Below, one piece after another: positions 53,840-62,901 of a stretch of DNA of 64,000 bases. The translations under genes were made by a program, and so were the position numbers. The notes beneath the pieces were generated by a model that was not told the DNA's origin, did not search any database, and saw only the letters and a list, made by a program, of their open reading frames with translations. Position 1 is the stretch's first letter, and every line of letters starts with the position of its first letter. The DNA lies in assembly GCA_900471605.1 (NCBI GenBank), contig UCEY01000011.1, positions 47,443-111,442 on the forward strand, read 5' to 3'. The DNA comes from Hyphomicrobiales bacterium. Its GTDB lineage: Bacteria > Pseudomonadota > Alphaproteobacteria > Rhizobiales > Rhizobiaceae.

Positions 53840-54570
53840 GACCGCGTCCCCGGCGCTTCTTCCAACACATTGCGGGCGGCAACCGGGTCGTTGACCAGGA
53901 AACCCGAAGCGCCTTCGCGCGTCATGCGCAAAAGCTCCGCGTCGGCAAAGTCCCCGACCCTGCGGCCGGTGGCGCCTTCGCCGGCAGTGATCCAGACCGG
54001 CCGGCCGCGCTCGACGTGACCGGCGATGCGCCCCGGCGCCGTGTCCCATTCCCAGATGCGCAGGATATCGCCGCCGGCCGCGAAAAAGGCTTCCTCGTCG
54101 AAACCCTTGATCAGCCCGAGGATCGGCCGCGTCCAGCCGCCGTCCCGCATATGACTGACGGAGCCTGACGAATGCAGGCCGAGCGTGAGAGCGCGGTTCG
54201 GTACCTTTGCAAGCGCCGCCAGCAGGATATCCAGCGAACCCGGCAACTCGTCCTTCACGTCGAACAGGATCGGCCGGCCTTCCGGCACCGTCTCGAAGAG
54301 CAGGGCAAGCGGCGGCGCGGCGGGAAAGCCGTCCGCCTCGATCGCCGCCAGCTCCGCGCTTGCCATATCGGCGATCGCATCGTCCCGGCCGACGAGGCGC
54401 TGCAGGTCCTTGTCGTGGCAGCAGACGATCCCGCCGTCGCGCGTCACCCGCACGTCCACCTCGATATAGTCCGCCTTCGCCTCGATCGCCCCGATCCAGG
54501 CTGCAGGCGAATTTTCCCGATAGAGGGTGGAATAACCGCGATGGGCGATGATGGCGGGCAGAGACGACAT
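53836..54570 (-). CDS. Glycerophosphodiester phosphodiesterase (GDPD/UgpQ family)
   Basis: 244 residues. The GDPD motifs are complete: IIAHRGYSTLYRENS at the N-terminus, EVDVRVTRDGGIVCCHD with metal-binding Glu and Asp plus catalytic His, and ILFDVKDE. It hydrolyses glycerophosphodiesters to glycerol-3-phosphate and an alcohol, cytoplasmically since there is no signal peptide. ATG 54570 follows AGGA; a TTG at 54591 is less likely. It lies between the ATPase and permease genes of transporter D. A phosphodiesterase of this kind with a family-5 ABC system recalls the agrocinopine (acc) locus of Agrobacterium Ti plasmids. Confidence 0.9.
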   Translation of the reverse strand: MSSLPAIIAHRGYSTLYRENSPAAWIGAIEAKADYIEVDVRVTRDGGIVCCHDKDLQRLVGRDDAIADMASAELAAIEADGFPAAPPLALLFETVPEGRPILFDVKDELPGSLDILLAALAKVPNRALTLGLHSSGSVSHMRDGGWTRPILGLIKGFDEEAFFAAGGDILRIWEWDTAPGRIAGHVERGRPVWITAGEGATGRRVGDFADAELLRMTREGASGFLVNDPVAARNVLEEAPGTRS

Positions 54571-54587
54571 GGCTTTTTCCTGGCTGT

Positions 54588-55412
54588 TCAAGCGATCAGA
54601 CGCTCGCGGGCGCGGCGCTCCGCGGGCGTTGCCGCCGGCACGGCGGCCAGCAGCGATCGCGTATATTCATGCTGGGGATTGGCGAAGATTTCGGCGGCAG
54701 GCCCGGCCTCGACGATGACGCCCTTCCGCATCACCGCAATCCGGTCGCTGATATGGCGAACGACGCCGAGATCATGCGAGATGAACAGATAACCGATCCC
54801 GAAACGAGCCTTGAGATCGTTGAGCAGATTGATGATCTGGGCCTGCACCGAAACATCGAGCGCACTCACCGCCTCGTCGCAGATCACCACTTTCGGGTCG
54901 AGCACCAGGGCACGGGCAATCACCGCCCGCTGCTGCTGGCCACCGGAAAGCTGATGCGAAAAGCGCGCGCCCATGCCCGGCAGGCCGACCAGCGCCAGCA
55001 TCTCGCCCATGCGCTGCTTGCGGCCTGCGGCGTCGAACATCCCATGGGCCTGCATGGCTTCTTCGATCTGGCCGCCGATCGCCATGCGCGGATCGAGCGC
55101 CTTAGACGGATTCTGGAAGATCATCTGCACGCCGCGCCGCTCACGCCGCCAGGCGGCGGAACCGATGCGGGCATAGGGTTTGCCATCGAGCGTGACATGG
55201 CCTGATGTGGGGGCTTCGATGCCGGCGGCGATGCGCCCGAGCGTCGACTTGCCGCTGCCGCTTTCACCGACGATGCCGAGCGTCTCGCCGGGTTCGAGCG
55301 TGATGCTGACCCCGTCGACGGCACGCACGACCGTCTTGCCACCGAACAGGCTGCCGCCGGAGCGATAGACGCGGACGATATCGTCGAGGATCAGCCTGCC
55401 TTTCCCGCTCAT
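54588..55412 (-). CDS. ABC transporter D: DppF-type ATPase
   Basis: 274 residues, ATG 55412 overlapping the D-type stop by 4 nt. Walker A is GESGSGKS, signature LSGGQ, Walker B VVICDEAVSALD. It lacks the cysteine-rich C-terminal extension. The glycerophosphodiesterase gene follows after 17 bp. Confidence 0.91.
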   Translation of the reverse strand: MSGKGRLILDDIVRVYRSGGSLFGGKTVVRAVDGVSITLEPGETLGIVGESGSGKSTLGRIAAGIEAPTSGHVTLDGKPYARIGSAAWRRERRGVQMIFQNPSKALDPRMAIGGQIEEAMQAHGMFDAAGRKQRMGEMLALVGLPGMGARFSHQLSGGQQQRAVIARALVLDPKVVICDEAVSALDVSVQAQIINLLNDLKARFGIGYLFISHDLGVVRHISDRIAVMRKGVIVEAGPAAEIFANPQHEYTRSLLAAVPAATPAERRARERLIA

Positions 55413-56476
55413 GAACCCGCCCTCGCGAAGTCCTCGGCAAAATGGCATGCGGCCCGATGCTGATCGGCACCATATATGCCGGCGATCGGGCGAAGCGCAG
55501 GCAGCGCCATACATTCATCGCTCGCATAGGGACAGCGTGGCCGGAAACTGCACCCTTCAGGCCGCTTTGACGGGCTCGGCACCGTACCCTCGATCGCGGC
55601 GATACGACCATGGCTCGTGGTCGTCGCATGCAGCCGGCAGGCCATCAGCCCGCGCGTATAGGGATGCAGCGGCCGCTCGAAAAGATCGTCGACGGTAGCG
55701 GTCTCGACCACCCGGCCGGAATACATGACCGCGACGCGATCGGCGATTTCGGCCACGACGCCGAGATCGTGGGTGACGAAGATCATCGCCGCACCGGTCT
55801 CCGCCTGCAGCTCCTTCATCAGCTTCAGGATCTGCACCTGCGTCGTGACGTCGAGCGCGGTCGTCGCCTCGTCGGCGATCAAAAGTTTCGGCCGGCAGGC
55901 GAGCGCCATGGCGATCATCACGCGCTGGTTCATGCCGCCGGAAAGCTGGTGCGGATAGGCGTTGGCGCGGCCGGCCGGATCGGGAATGCCGACCGAAGCG
56001 AGCAGCTCCACCGCCTGTTTCATCGCCTGGCTCCAGGTGAGCCCGCGATGCACGACCAGCACTTCGGCGATCTGCATGCCGACCCGGCGCACCGGATTGA
56101 GCGCCGCCGTCGCATCCTGAAAGATCATCGCCATGTCGCGGCCGCGGATCTCGGCGAGCTGGTTTTCGCGAAGAAGGGAAAGATCCTGTCCGAGAAAGGA
56201 AATCCGGCCGGATTTGCGGATCAGCGGCTCGGAGGTCAGGCCCATGGCGGCGAGACAGGTCAGGCTCTTGCCGCAGCCGCTCTCGCCGACCAGACAGAGC
56301 GTTTCACCGGCGCGCACGTCGAGCGAAACGTCGATCACCAGATCGGCGCGGCCCGTGCCCACTGTCAGGCCTTCCACCGCAAGAACGGTGTCCGCTCTGG
56401 CTGCACCACGGCTTGAGATGGGGTCTCTCCGCCGATTGGAATCGGCGGAGAGACGATCAGCTTCGAGAACCGTCAC
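55409..56476 (-). CDS. ABC transporter D: DppD-type ATPase
   Basis: 355 residues. The start is GTG 56476, which overlaps the TGA of the binding-protein gene (GTGA). Walker A is GESGCGKS, signature LSGGM, Walker [13 protein letters not shown] with Ala in place of the usual Pro. The C-terminal segment [15 protein letters not shown] carries the family cysteines. Confidence 0.91.
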   Translation of the reverse strand: MTVLEADRLSADSNRRRDPISSRGAARADTVLAVEGLTVGTGRADLVIDVSLDVRAGETLCLVGESGCGKSLTCLAAMGLTSEPLIRKSGRISFLGQDLSLLRENQLAEIRGRDMAMIFQDATAALNPVRRVGMQIAEVLVVHRGLTWSQAMKQAVELLASVGIPDPAGRANAYPHQLSGGMNQRVMIAMALACRPKLLIADEATTALDVTTQVQILKLMKELQAETGAAMIFVTHDLGVVAEIADRVAVMYSGRVVETATVDDLFERPLHPYTRGLMACRLHATTTSHGRIAAIEGTVPSPSKRPEGCSFRPRCPYASDECMALPALRPIAGIYGADQHRAACHFAEDFARAGS

Positions 56477-58035
56477 GAACGTTTGGCCTCGACGGTAAGG
56501 TTATAGGGACGCAGGTCCATGTAGTAGAAGTTATAGGGCTTCCAGTTCACGGCCTTGCGCGCGCCGTAGGTTTCGAGCGGCTGGTAGAGAATGGTGCCTG
56601 GAGCATCGTCTTCCCATGCGTCGAGCATTTTCTGGAAAACGTCGCGACGCTTGGCGAGATCGGAGCTCTGGTCCAGTTCCTCGCCGAGCTTGTTGAACTC
56701 GACAGGCGTCCATTCCTTGTTCTGCTGGGGACCGTTATATGGGCCCCAGAGGTTCCACAGACCGCCGGCGGGGTCAGGATAGCGGATCGAGTTCGACCAG
56801 TTACGGACCATCTTGAGATCGCCGGTAATCGTGTCGGTGTTTTCGACGATGTCGAGCTTGCCGTTGATCCCGACGGCCTTCCACATTTCCATGATCGCCT
56901 GGGCAGCAGGAACGGCGTTCAGGTAATAGTTGGCGCGGGTCGCGTAGTGGATTTCCTCGCCCTTGTAGCCGGCCTCCTTCAGAAGCTGCCTGGCCTTTTC
57001 CGGATTGTAGGCGAGGCCGGCGCGCTTGTCGTCGTAAAGGGCGCCGAATTCGGGGAACTGGTGGCTCTTCGGCACCACGGCCTGGCCGTTCCACAGCGCC
57101 TCGACGAGCAGGTTGCGGTCGATGGCGAGGTTCATCGCCTGGCGGACACGCTTGTCCTTGATCACTGGATTTTCGGTGTTGTAGACGAGCACGTGGGCGT
57201 TCGCGAGGACGACGCTGCGCGCTTCGATATCCGGATAGCTGTTGATCTGCTGGATCTGGTCCGGCGAGACATTGGCGATGATGTCGAACTCGCCGGAAAC
57301 GAGACCGGCGATACGGGTCGCCTGTTCCGGCACGACGCGGAAGATGACCGACTGGACGGTCGGCTTGCCGCCGAAATAATCGTCAAAGGCGGCCAGCTTG
57401 ATGGATTCGTTCGGCTTGTATTCGCTGAGCTTGAACGGGCCGGTGCCGACCGGGAATTTCGGGAACTTGCCGTTGGCGTTGGCCATCCAGTCCTTTTTGT
57501 TGACGATCCACGAAGCCCAGGACGCCAGACGCTGCTCGAGGATCGGATCGACGCTTTTGGTGACAAAACGAACGGTCGCGGGATCGATCGCTTCGACTTT
57601 TTCAAGTCCGCCGAAAAAGCCCGGACCCTGCTTCATGACGGCGTTCTTGCCGCTGAGACGCTCCGGCGAGAAGGTGAAGACCACGTCGTCGGCCGTCATG
57701 ATCTCGCCGTTGTGGAACTTGACGTTCGGCCGCAGCTTGACCTCCAGCGTGCGGCCGTCGATGCGCTTCCAGCTTTCGGCGAGCGAGGGCACAAGTTTCG
57801 ACCCGTCGCCCTTCGGCGAGGACAGGAAATCGCGGCGGATCAGCGTGTCGAACATCGAATAGGTGACGCGGGTACCGACGTTGGAAAGCTCCTGCGCCGG
57901 TTCCAGCGTCGGCGGAATGTCGGCAACGGCGACGGTGAGGTCCGGACGGCTCTGGGCCATGGCGGGCAAAACGGAAGCTGCGGCAATAGCGCAAACGGCC
58001 ATTGCCGTGCGGGAAGCACGGAGAAGGGAGATCAT
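56473..58035 (-). CDS. ABC transporter D: family-5 solute-binding protein
   Basis: 520 residues with a Sec signal peptide (RTAMAVCAIAAASVLPAMA). Family core: VKLRPNVKFHNGEIMTADDVVFTF, VGTGPFKLSEYKPNE and RQAMNLAIDRNLLVEALW. It is the first gene of a six-gene coupled operon (binding protein, D, F, phosphodiesterase, B, C). This order differs from transporters A-C, where permeases precede ATPases. The embedded phosphodiesterase suggests a phosphodiester ligand. Confidence 0.9.
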   Translation of the reverse strand: MISLLRASRTAMAVCAIAAASVLPAMAQSRPDLTVAVADIPPTLEPAQELSNVGTRVTYSMFDTLIRRDFLSSPKGDGSKLVPSLAESWKRIDGRTLEVKLRPNVKFHNGEIMTADDVVFTFSPERLSGKNAVMKQGPGFFGGLEKVEAIDPATVRFVTKSVDPILEQRLASWASWIVNKKDWMANANGKFPKFPVGTGPFKLSEYKPNESIKLAAFDDYFGGKPTVQSVIFRVVPEQATRIAGLVSGEFDIIANVSPDQIQQINSYPDIEARSVVLANAHVLVYNTENPVIKDKRVRQAMNLAIDRNLLVEALWNGQAVVPKSHQFPEFGALYDDKRAGLAYNPEKARQLLKEAGYKGEEIHYATRANYYLNAVPAAQAIMEMWKAVGINGKLDIVENTDTITGDLKMVRNWSNSIRYPDPAGGLWNLWGPYNGPQQNKEWTPVEFNKLGEELDQSSDLAKRRDVFQKMLDAWEDDAPGTILYQPLETYGARKAVNWKPYNFYYMDLRPYNLTVEAKRS

Positions 58036-58152
58036 CAGGTAAGCCTCGAAGTGAAACTCAGGCCACCTTATTTATTCCCTGCTAAACTTTTGTGACGCGT
58101 GTGCAAACATACAGTCACGATGTCGCTGCAAACCGTCATGCCGGGAAAATCG

Positions 58153-58869
58153 TCAGGGCCTGCGGGCAACGCCGCTCGCCACCACGGGGCCGGTCGCCAC
58201 ACCTGTCGGCGAGCCGCCGAATGGTTCGAGGCTGACGGCAAGCGTCGCGCCTTCGGCGATGTTGCCGCGAAGATCGGCGGGAATGACGAGTTCCCCCGCG
58301 CGGTCCGGCTGGAAGACGCCAAGAGACCGCGGATTGCCGCTTCCGGGCACCAGCCAGAGCTCGAGCGACTTTTCTTCGCGGCCGCCGGCGGCAACAGGCA
58401 CGATCCGCAAACGGCCGTTTCCGGCATCGTAGAAGGCCAGCAGGCTGATCTGGCTGTTGGTCGAAGAAAGTTCCGCCACCAGCGGAGCCGATCTTTGAGG
58501 CTTCGGGCCGGCGCCGGACGCATAGACAATGGCGGCGACAGCTACCGCCGACGTGCCAAGCGAGAGCCACCGCCAGAACTGCGCGGAATTCCACAGGCCG
58601 GACGAGGGTGCGACAGCACGCGTGGGGCCGAAGAGCCGCGTTTCAATCCGGCTGAAGACCACCGGGCGCGGTGCGACGTCCTCATACTCGTCATTGAGGG
58701 AGGCAAGGTCCGCCTGCCAACGTTCAACGATCCGGGCAAAGGCACGATCGCTCGCCATCCGCTGCTCGACGGCGTGACGCGCCTCCAGCGACAGAACGCC
58801 AAGCACATATTCGCCCGCCAGGATCTCGTCCTGCGGCCGCCTGCCCTGACTTTGTTCGCCCGACGTCAT
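58153..58869 (-). CDS. Anti-sigma factor, RskA/ChrR-like
   Basis: 238 residues. An N-terminal zinc-free anti-sigma-type helical domain (DEILAGEYVLGVLSLEARHAVEQRM) binds the sigma factor. One membrane helix follows (LSLGTSAVAVAAIVYASG), then a C-terminal RskA domain predicted outside the membrane (LWLVPGSGNPRSLGVF). ATG 58869 overlaps the sigma factor stop by 4 nt (ATGA), the standard arrangement. A signal would be sensed outside and release the sigma factor. Confidence 0.88.
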   Translation of the reverse strand: MTSGEQSQGRRPQDEILAGEYVLGVLSLEARHAVEQRMASDRAFARIVERWQADLASLNDEYEDVAPRPVVFSRIETRLFGPTRAVAPSSGLWNSAQFWRWLSLGTSAVAVAAIVYASGAGPKPQRSAPLVAELSSTNSQISLLAFYDAGNGRLRIVPVAAGGREEKSLELWLVPGSGNPRSLGVFQPDRAGELVIPADLRGNIAEGATLAVSLEPFGGSPTGVATGPVVASGVARRP

Positions 58870-59408
58870 CGCTGCATGCACTCTCTCAGTTTGAGAAGGC
58901 TCCGGCGCAGCCACGTGCGCACCGTGTTCAAAGGCACCTTCAGTTCTTCCGCCAGTTCAAGATAACTCAAACCTTCCACATAGGCACGTCGAACCGCACC
59001 CGCATGCACGGAATCGAGCTCCTGCATGCAATTATCGATGCGGCGGCCTTCATCAGCCATGGCGACCTGCTGCTCCGGGTTGAGAATGCCGTCATCGGCA
59101 AGATCGTAGGCATCATCCAGGTCTTCGGCGACAGGTTTCCTGGCCCGCAGGATGTCGATCGCATGATTGCGCGCGATCGCTGCCAGCCAGGCCAGGGGCG
59201 AACCGGTATCGACGGCAAAAGTCCTGGAGCGCTGCCAGACCCTGACATAGATTTCCTGAAGCGCTTCTTCCGCGTCGGCCCTGTCTTTCAAGATACGCAG
59301 GCAGATCGAAAATAGTTTCGGGCTCGTCGCATTATACAACGCCGCGAACGCTTTGCGATCGCCGATCGCCACGCGATTGATCAGAGCTGCAATCTCATTG
59401 TTTTGCAT
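58866..59408 (-). CDS. ECF-type RNA polymerase sigma factor
   Basis: 180 residues. Region 2 (LFSICLRILKDRADAEEALQ with YVRVWQRSRTF) and region 4 (YLELAEELKVPLNTVRTWLR) are both present, as in SigK-like extracytoplasmic-function sigma factors. ATG 59408 has only a weak ribosome site; longer frames run into non-coding sequence. It is followed by its anti-sigma gene. Such pairs are usually autoregulated, but I could not name its promoter motif in the 170 bp upstream. Confidence 0.9.
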   Translation of the reverse strand: MQNNEIAALINRVAIGDRKAFAALYNATSPKLFSICLRILKDRADAEEALQEIYVRVWQRSRTFAVDTGSPLAWLAAIARNHAIDILRARKPVAEDLDDAYDLADDGILNPEQQVAMADEGRRIDNCMQELDSVHAGAVRRAYVEGLSYLELAEELKVPLNTVRTWLRRSLLKLRECMQR

Positions 59409-59578
59409 TCGAACAAATCCAGCCGCCTCTGATCTATAGAGAACGCCGGTATCAAAAAACAAGACGCCCGTCGCAAAACTCGGCGTGAGCCACCTGCCTC
59501 CAGACCACAGATCCCGCGATGGCGTCCGCCGTCGGTTCGACCCCGGCCGCGACCTGTCGGGGATTTGACCCTTGCCGG

Positions 59579-59992
59579 CTAGGCGGGCGGCATCTTCTCG
59601 AACCTCGGCAGGTCCGGGTCCATGTGGTCCCATTGATGGCCGGCGGCCGTCCAGCAGACGAATTGCGGCTTGTAGCGGCTCGGATCCTCCAGGCGGCCGG
59701 CATAGACCACAAAGATGTCCGGGACGGCCGGCAAGGTCAGATAGACCAGTGTCCCGCAATTGGCGCAGAAACCGCGCGACTTCACGTAACCGTTGTCGCC
59801 GACGAGATCCCAGGTATTCGCCTGCCCGTGAACCGTCACCGCGGCGCGCGGGAAGGTCAGGTAGGATCCGTGCCCGGTGCCGCTGTCGCGCTGGCATTGA
59901 CGGCATTGGCAATCGTTCATCACCAGCGGCTCCGCAGAGATGTCGTAGTGAATGGCGCCGCAGGCGCATCCGCCGATATAGGACTTGCTCAT
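59579..59992 (-). CDS. GFA-family (Mss4-like) zinc protein
   Basis: 137 residues of the glutathione-dependent formaldehyde-activating/CENP-V fold. Zinc ligands: C-x-C in GGCACGAIHY, CQCRQC and FCANCGT. ATG 59992 gives the canonical short N-terminus; the open frame to 60070 has no support. The family is widespread and few members have proven activity, so the name should not be read as a function. Confidence 0.85.
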   Translation of the reverse strand: MSKSYIGGCACGAIHYDISAEPLVMNDCQCRQCQRDSGTGHGSYLTFPRAAVTVHGQANTWDLVGDNGYVKSRGFCANCGTLVYLTLPAVPDIFVVYAGRLEDPSRYKPQFVCWTAAGHQWDHMDPDLPRFEKMPPA

Positions 59993-60100
59993 GTCATGTC
60001 TCCGGATTTGATGGCAGGGATGGCATTGTTTGCCGGACGTCAGGCCGAGAGTTGCGTCGATTGCCGCCACCCGTCGAACACCCGGAAAAGGCCTGAGGCC

Positions 60101-60799
60101 TCAATACTGGTCGTGACGGCGCAGCCAGGCCATCGGGAACCGGAGGTCGTCCTCGTCGCGGCCCTTCGGCACGAGATCCAGGAAATGGTAGGCGCCGTTG
60201 AGCATGTCGACGCCGCGCGAATAGCAGGAATAGGTGTGGAACACCTCGCCGCCTTCATTCCTGCTGAAGACGCTGATGCCGACTTCCTCGGATGCGTTGC
60301 TCGGCTGAACCTTGTAGTTGTAATAGGCTTGGCCCGTGGCGAGATCCTCCGGCTTCACCGAGACCTGATAGTCGAAATTGAAATCGCTGCCGTTCGAGGA
60401 AAACCACGGGAAGCTCCAGCCCATGCGTTTTTTGTAAGCCTCGATGCTGGCAAGCGGTGCCCGCGAAATGGCAACGAACGTCACGTCGCGATGGTTGAGG
60501 TGGATCGGGATGCCGTTGAAATTGTCCGCCCAGAACGAGCACGACTTGCACGCTTCCTCCCAATCGGGCCCGAACATGAAGTGATAAACGATCAGCTGCG
60601 AGCGGCCGTCGAAGAGATCCGCCAGGGAAAGCGCGCCATCCGGCCCTTCGAACCGGTAGGATTTCTCCACCCGCTCCCAGGGCATCGCCATGCGGCGGCG
60701 CGTCAGCGCATCCCGTTGGCGGGTGAACTCCTTCTCCGCGGCGAGCAACTCAAGGCGGGCCTCCAGCCATTCTTCCGGCGAAACGACTTGATTTCGCAT
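60101..60799 (-). CDS. DUF899 thioredoxin-fold protein
   Basis: 232 residues starting at ATG 60799 after AGGAGGT. DUF899 features: SPEEWLEARLELLAAEKEFT, the WERV-KSYRFEGPDG strand, and FGPDWEEACKSCSFWADNFN with a CxxC pair in thioredoxin position. The rest includes VFHTYSCYSRGVDMLNGAYH. The function is unknown. It is divergent from the HTH gene at 60896 across 96 bp and likely under its control. Confidence 0.88.
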   Translation of the reverse strand: MRNQVVSPEEWLEARLELLAAEKEFTRQRDALTRRRMAMPWERVEKSYRFEGPDGALSLADLFDGRSQLIVYHFMFGPDWEEACKSCSFWADNFNGIPIHLNHRDVTFVAISRAPLASIEAYKKRMGWSFPWFSSNGSDFNFDYQVSVKPEDLATGQAYYNYKVQPSNASEEVGISVFSRNEGGEVFHTYSCYSRGVDMLNGAYHFLDLVPKGRDEDDLRFPMAWLRRHDQY

Positions 60800-60895
60800 A
60801 TGAACCTCCTGTTTGTTGAGATGCAGGTTGGTGGTCACGAGATAGACTAGGGCCGGATATCGAATGGTGAGAGTGACAAGTGTGACGGGATTCCG

Positions 60896-62116
60896 ATGGA
60901 CTCGCTGATCACGGCCGCGGCGCGGGCGCTCGCCTCGGGTGATCCTCTGGGGGCATTGAAGCGGGTGGCGCTGCGCGACGATGCGCCCGCACTTGCGCTC
61001 AGAGGCATCGCCATGGCGCAGCTCGGCGATCTCGCCCGGGCAAAGGCCCTGCTCAAAAGTGCCGCCCGCGCGTTCGGCCCGAAAGAGGCGATGGCCCGCG
61101 CACGATGCGTCGTCGCCGAGGCGGAGATCGCACTGGTCTCCCGCGATCTTGCGTGGCCGGTAAAGGCACTCGACCAGGCTCGGGCCGTGCTTGAAGCGCA
61201 TGGTGACCGGGTGAACGCGGCACACGCGGTCAATCTGGAGGTCCGGCGCCTGTTGCTGATCGGGCGCCTCGACGCGGCCGAGCGCATTCTCGCCGCCTTC
61301 GACCCACCTCCGCTTCCGCCTGCATCGAAAGCTGCTTATGAACTGGTCGTGGCAGGGGTGGCGATCCGCCGCCTGCAGACGAAGGCGGCGCGCAGAGCAC
61401 TCGGCCGCGCCGAGGAAGCCGCGCGGGAAGCCGGCATTCCCGCGCTGACGGCGGAGGTCGAAAGCGCATCCCTTGTCCTGAAGACGCCTGCGGCACGGGT
61501 GATCGCACAAGGCCAGGAACGCCTGCTCCTGCTTGAAGAGGTCGAAACGGTCCTCGCCGCGGGGGTGCTGGTGGTGGATGCATGCCGCAATTGCGTGCGG
61601 CGCGGAGACACGCAGGTATCTCTTGCGTCTCGCCCGATATTGTTCGCGCTGGCCCGCGCGCTGGGCGAGAGCTGGCCGGGCGACGTGCCGAGAAGCGCGC
61701 TGCTTTACCGCGCCTTTCGGGCCCGTCACGCGGACGAATCGCATCGCGCCCGGCTGCGGGTGGAAATCGGGCGGCTGCGGGCCGAACTCCGGGGACTGGC
61801 GGACGTTACGGCGACAAGGAGAGGCTTTGCTCTGACGCCATGCGGCAACCACGACGTCATCGTGCTGGCGCCGCCGGTCGAAGAACAGCATGCGGCGGTG
61901 CTCGCCTTCCTTGCCGATGGCGAGGCGTGGTCGAGCTCGGCGCTGGCGATTGCGCTTGGGGCGAGCGCCCGCACCGTGCAGCGGGCGCTGGAACAGCTTT
62001 CGGACGCCGGCAAGGTGCAATGGTTCGGTCAGGGACGCGCACGCCGGTGGATGACCCCGTCCGTGCCGGGTTTCCCGACAATCTTGTTACTCCCCGGTCC
62101 GCTCCCGAACGACTAG
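60896..62116 (+). CDS. Winged-helix regulator with a long alpha-helical N-terminal region
   Basis: 406 residues. Residues 1-190 are alanine-rich helical pairs resembling tetratricopeptide-like repeats. Residues 330-390 form a winged helix (SSALAIALGASARTVQRALE with DAGKVQWFGQGRARRW). It reads as a ligand- or protein-sensing regulator of the divergent DUF899 gene and the downstream beta-propeller gene. No effector can be named. Confidence 0.75.
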   Translation: MDSLITAAARALASGDPLGALKRVALRDDAPALALRGIAMAQLGDLARAKALLKSAARAFGPKEAMARARCVVAEAEIALVSRDLAWPVKALDQARAVLEAHGDRVNAAHAVNLEVRRLLLIGRLDAAERILAAFDPPPLPPASKAAYELVVAGVAIRRLQTKAARRALGRAEEAAREAGIPALTAEVESASLVLKTPAARVIAQGQERLLLLEEVETVLAAGVLVVDACRNCVRRGDTQVSLASRPILFALARALGESWPGDVPRSALLYRAFRARHADESHRARLRVEIGRLRAELRGLADVTATRRGFALTPCGNHDVIVLAPPVEEQHAAVLAFLADGEAWSSSALAIALGASARTVQRALEQLSDAGKVQWFGQGRARRWMTPSVPGFPTILLLPGPLPND

Positions 62117-62125
62117 GATGAGCAC

Positions 62126-62758
62126 ATGAAAAAATCTCAAGCCGAAATCATCCGAGAATATGGACCCTTCCCGGGGGCCGATCGCGTGAATGGCGTCACC
62201 TTCGACGGCCAGCACGTCTGGTTCGCCTCCGGAGACAAGCTGAACGCCTTCGATCCGGCAAGCGGCGAAACGGTGCGTTCCATCGATGTCGCCTCGCATG
62301 CGGGAACGGCCTTCGACGGCAGGCATCTGTTTCAGATCGCCGAAGATCGCATCCATAAGATCGATCCGAAGACGGGCACCGTCGTCGCGACGATCCCCGC
62401 GCCCGGGAATGGCGGCGATTCCGGTCTCGCCTGGGCGGAGGGCGCGCTCTGGGTCGGCGAATATCGCGGCCGCAAGATCCATCAGGTCGATCCCGATACG
62501 GGCAGGATCCTCCGCACCATCGAATCCAATCGCGTCGTCACCGGCGTGACCTGGGTCGACGGCGAACTCTGGCACGGCGTCTGGGAAGGCGACGAAGGCG
62601 AAGTGAGGCGTATCGACCCCGAGACCGGAACCGTGCTGGAAATGCTCGAAATGCCGCTGGGCGTGGGCGTCTCCGGCCTTGAATCCGATGGCGCGGATCA
62701 ATTCTTCTGCGGCGGCGGGACCAGCGGCAAGGTGCGGGCCGTGCGCCGCCCCCGGTAA
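62126..62758 (+). CDS. Beta-propeller protein, Vgb/glutaminyl cyclase-like
   Basis: 210 residues with repeated blades of the form VNGVTFDGQHVWFASGD, GTAFDGRHLFQIAED, GLAWAEGALWVGEY and GVTWVDGELWHGV, each ending in IDP-TG. There is no signal peptide, so it is cytoplasmic. At 210 residues it is short for a full propeller and may pair with itself. AGGA precedes ATG 62126, 9 bp after the regulator. The function is unknown. Confidence 0.75.
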   Translation: MKKSQAEIIREYGPFPGADRVNGVTFDGQHVWFASGDKLNAFDPASGETVRSIDVASHAGTAFDGRHLFQIAEDRIHKIDPKTGTVVATIPAPGNGGDSGLAWAEGALWVGEYRGRKIHQVDPDTGRILRTIESNRVVTGVTWVDGELWHGVWEGDEGEVRRIDPETGTVLEMLEMPLGVGVSGLESDGADQFFCGGGTSGKVRAVRRPR

Positions 62759-62901
62759 CCTTCGCAGCTCGCCCGGAGAACCGGTGCCGGCCGGCGCACC
62801 GTCATCGATGTCGCCCCGATGCGCTCCTGAAAACACCGCTCGTCAATCCTTCGCCATCCGGCCGCGTCGGAACATGCGAAATCTGGAACGCCGGTAGAGG
62901 A

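Noticed and set aside
59520..59575. A TTCGACC loop with a 5-bp stem resembling the T-arm of a tRNA
   Set aside because: No matching acceptor stem, D-arm or anticodon arm can be placed upstream.
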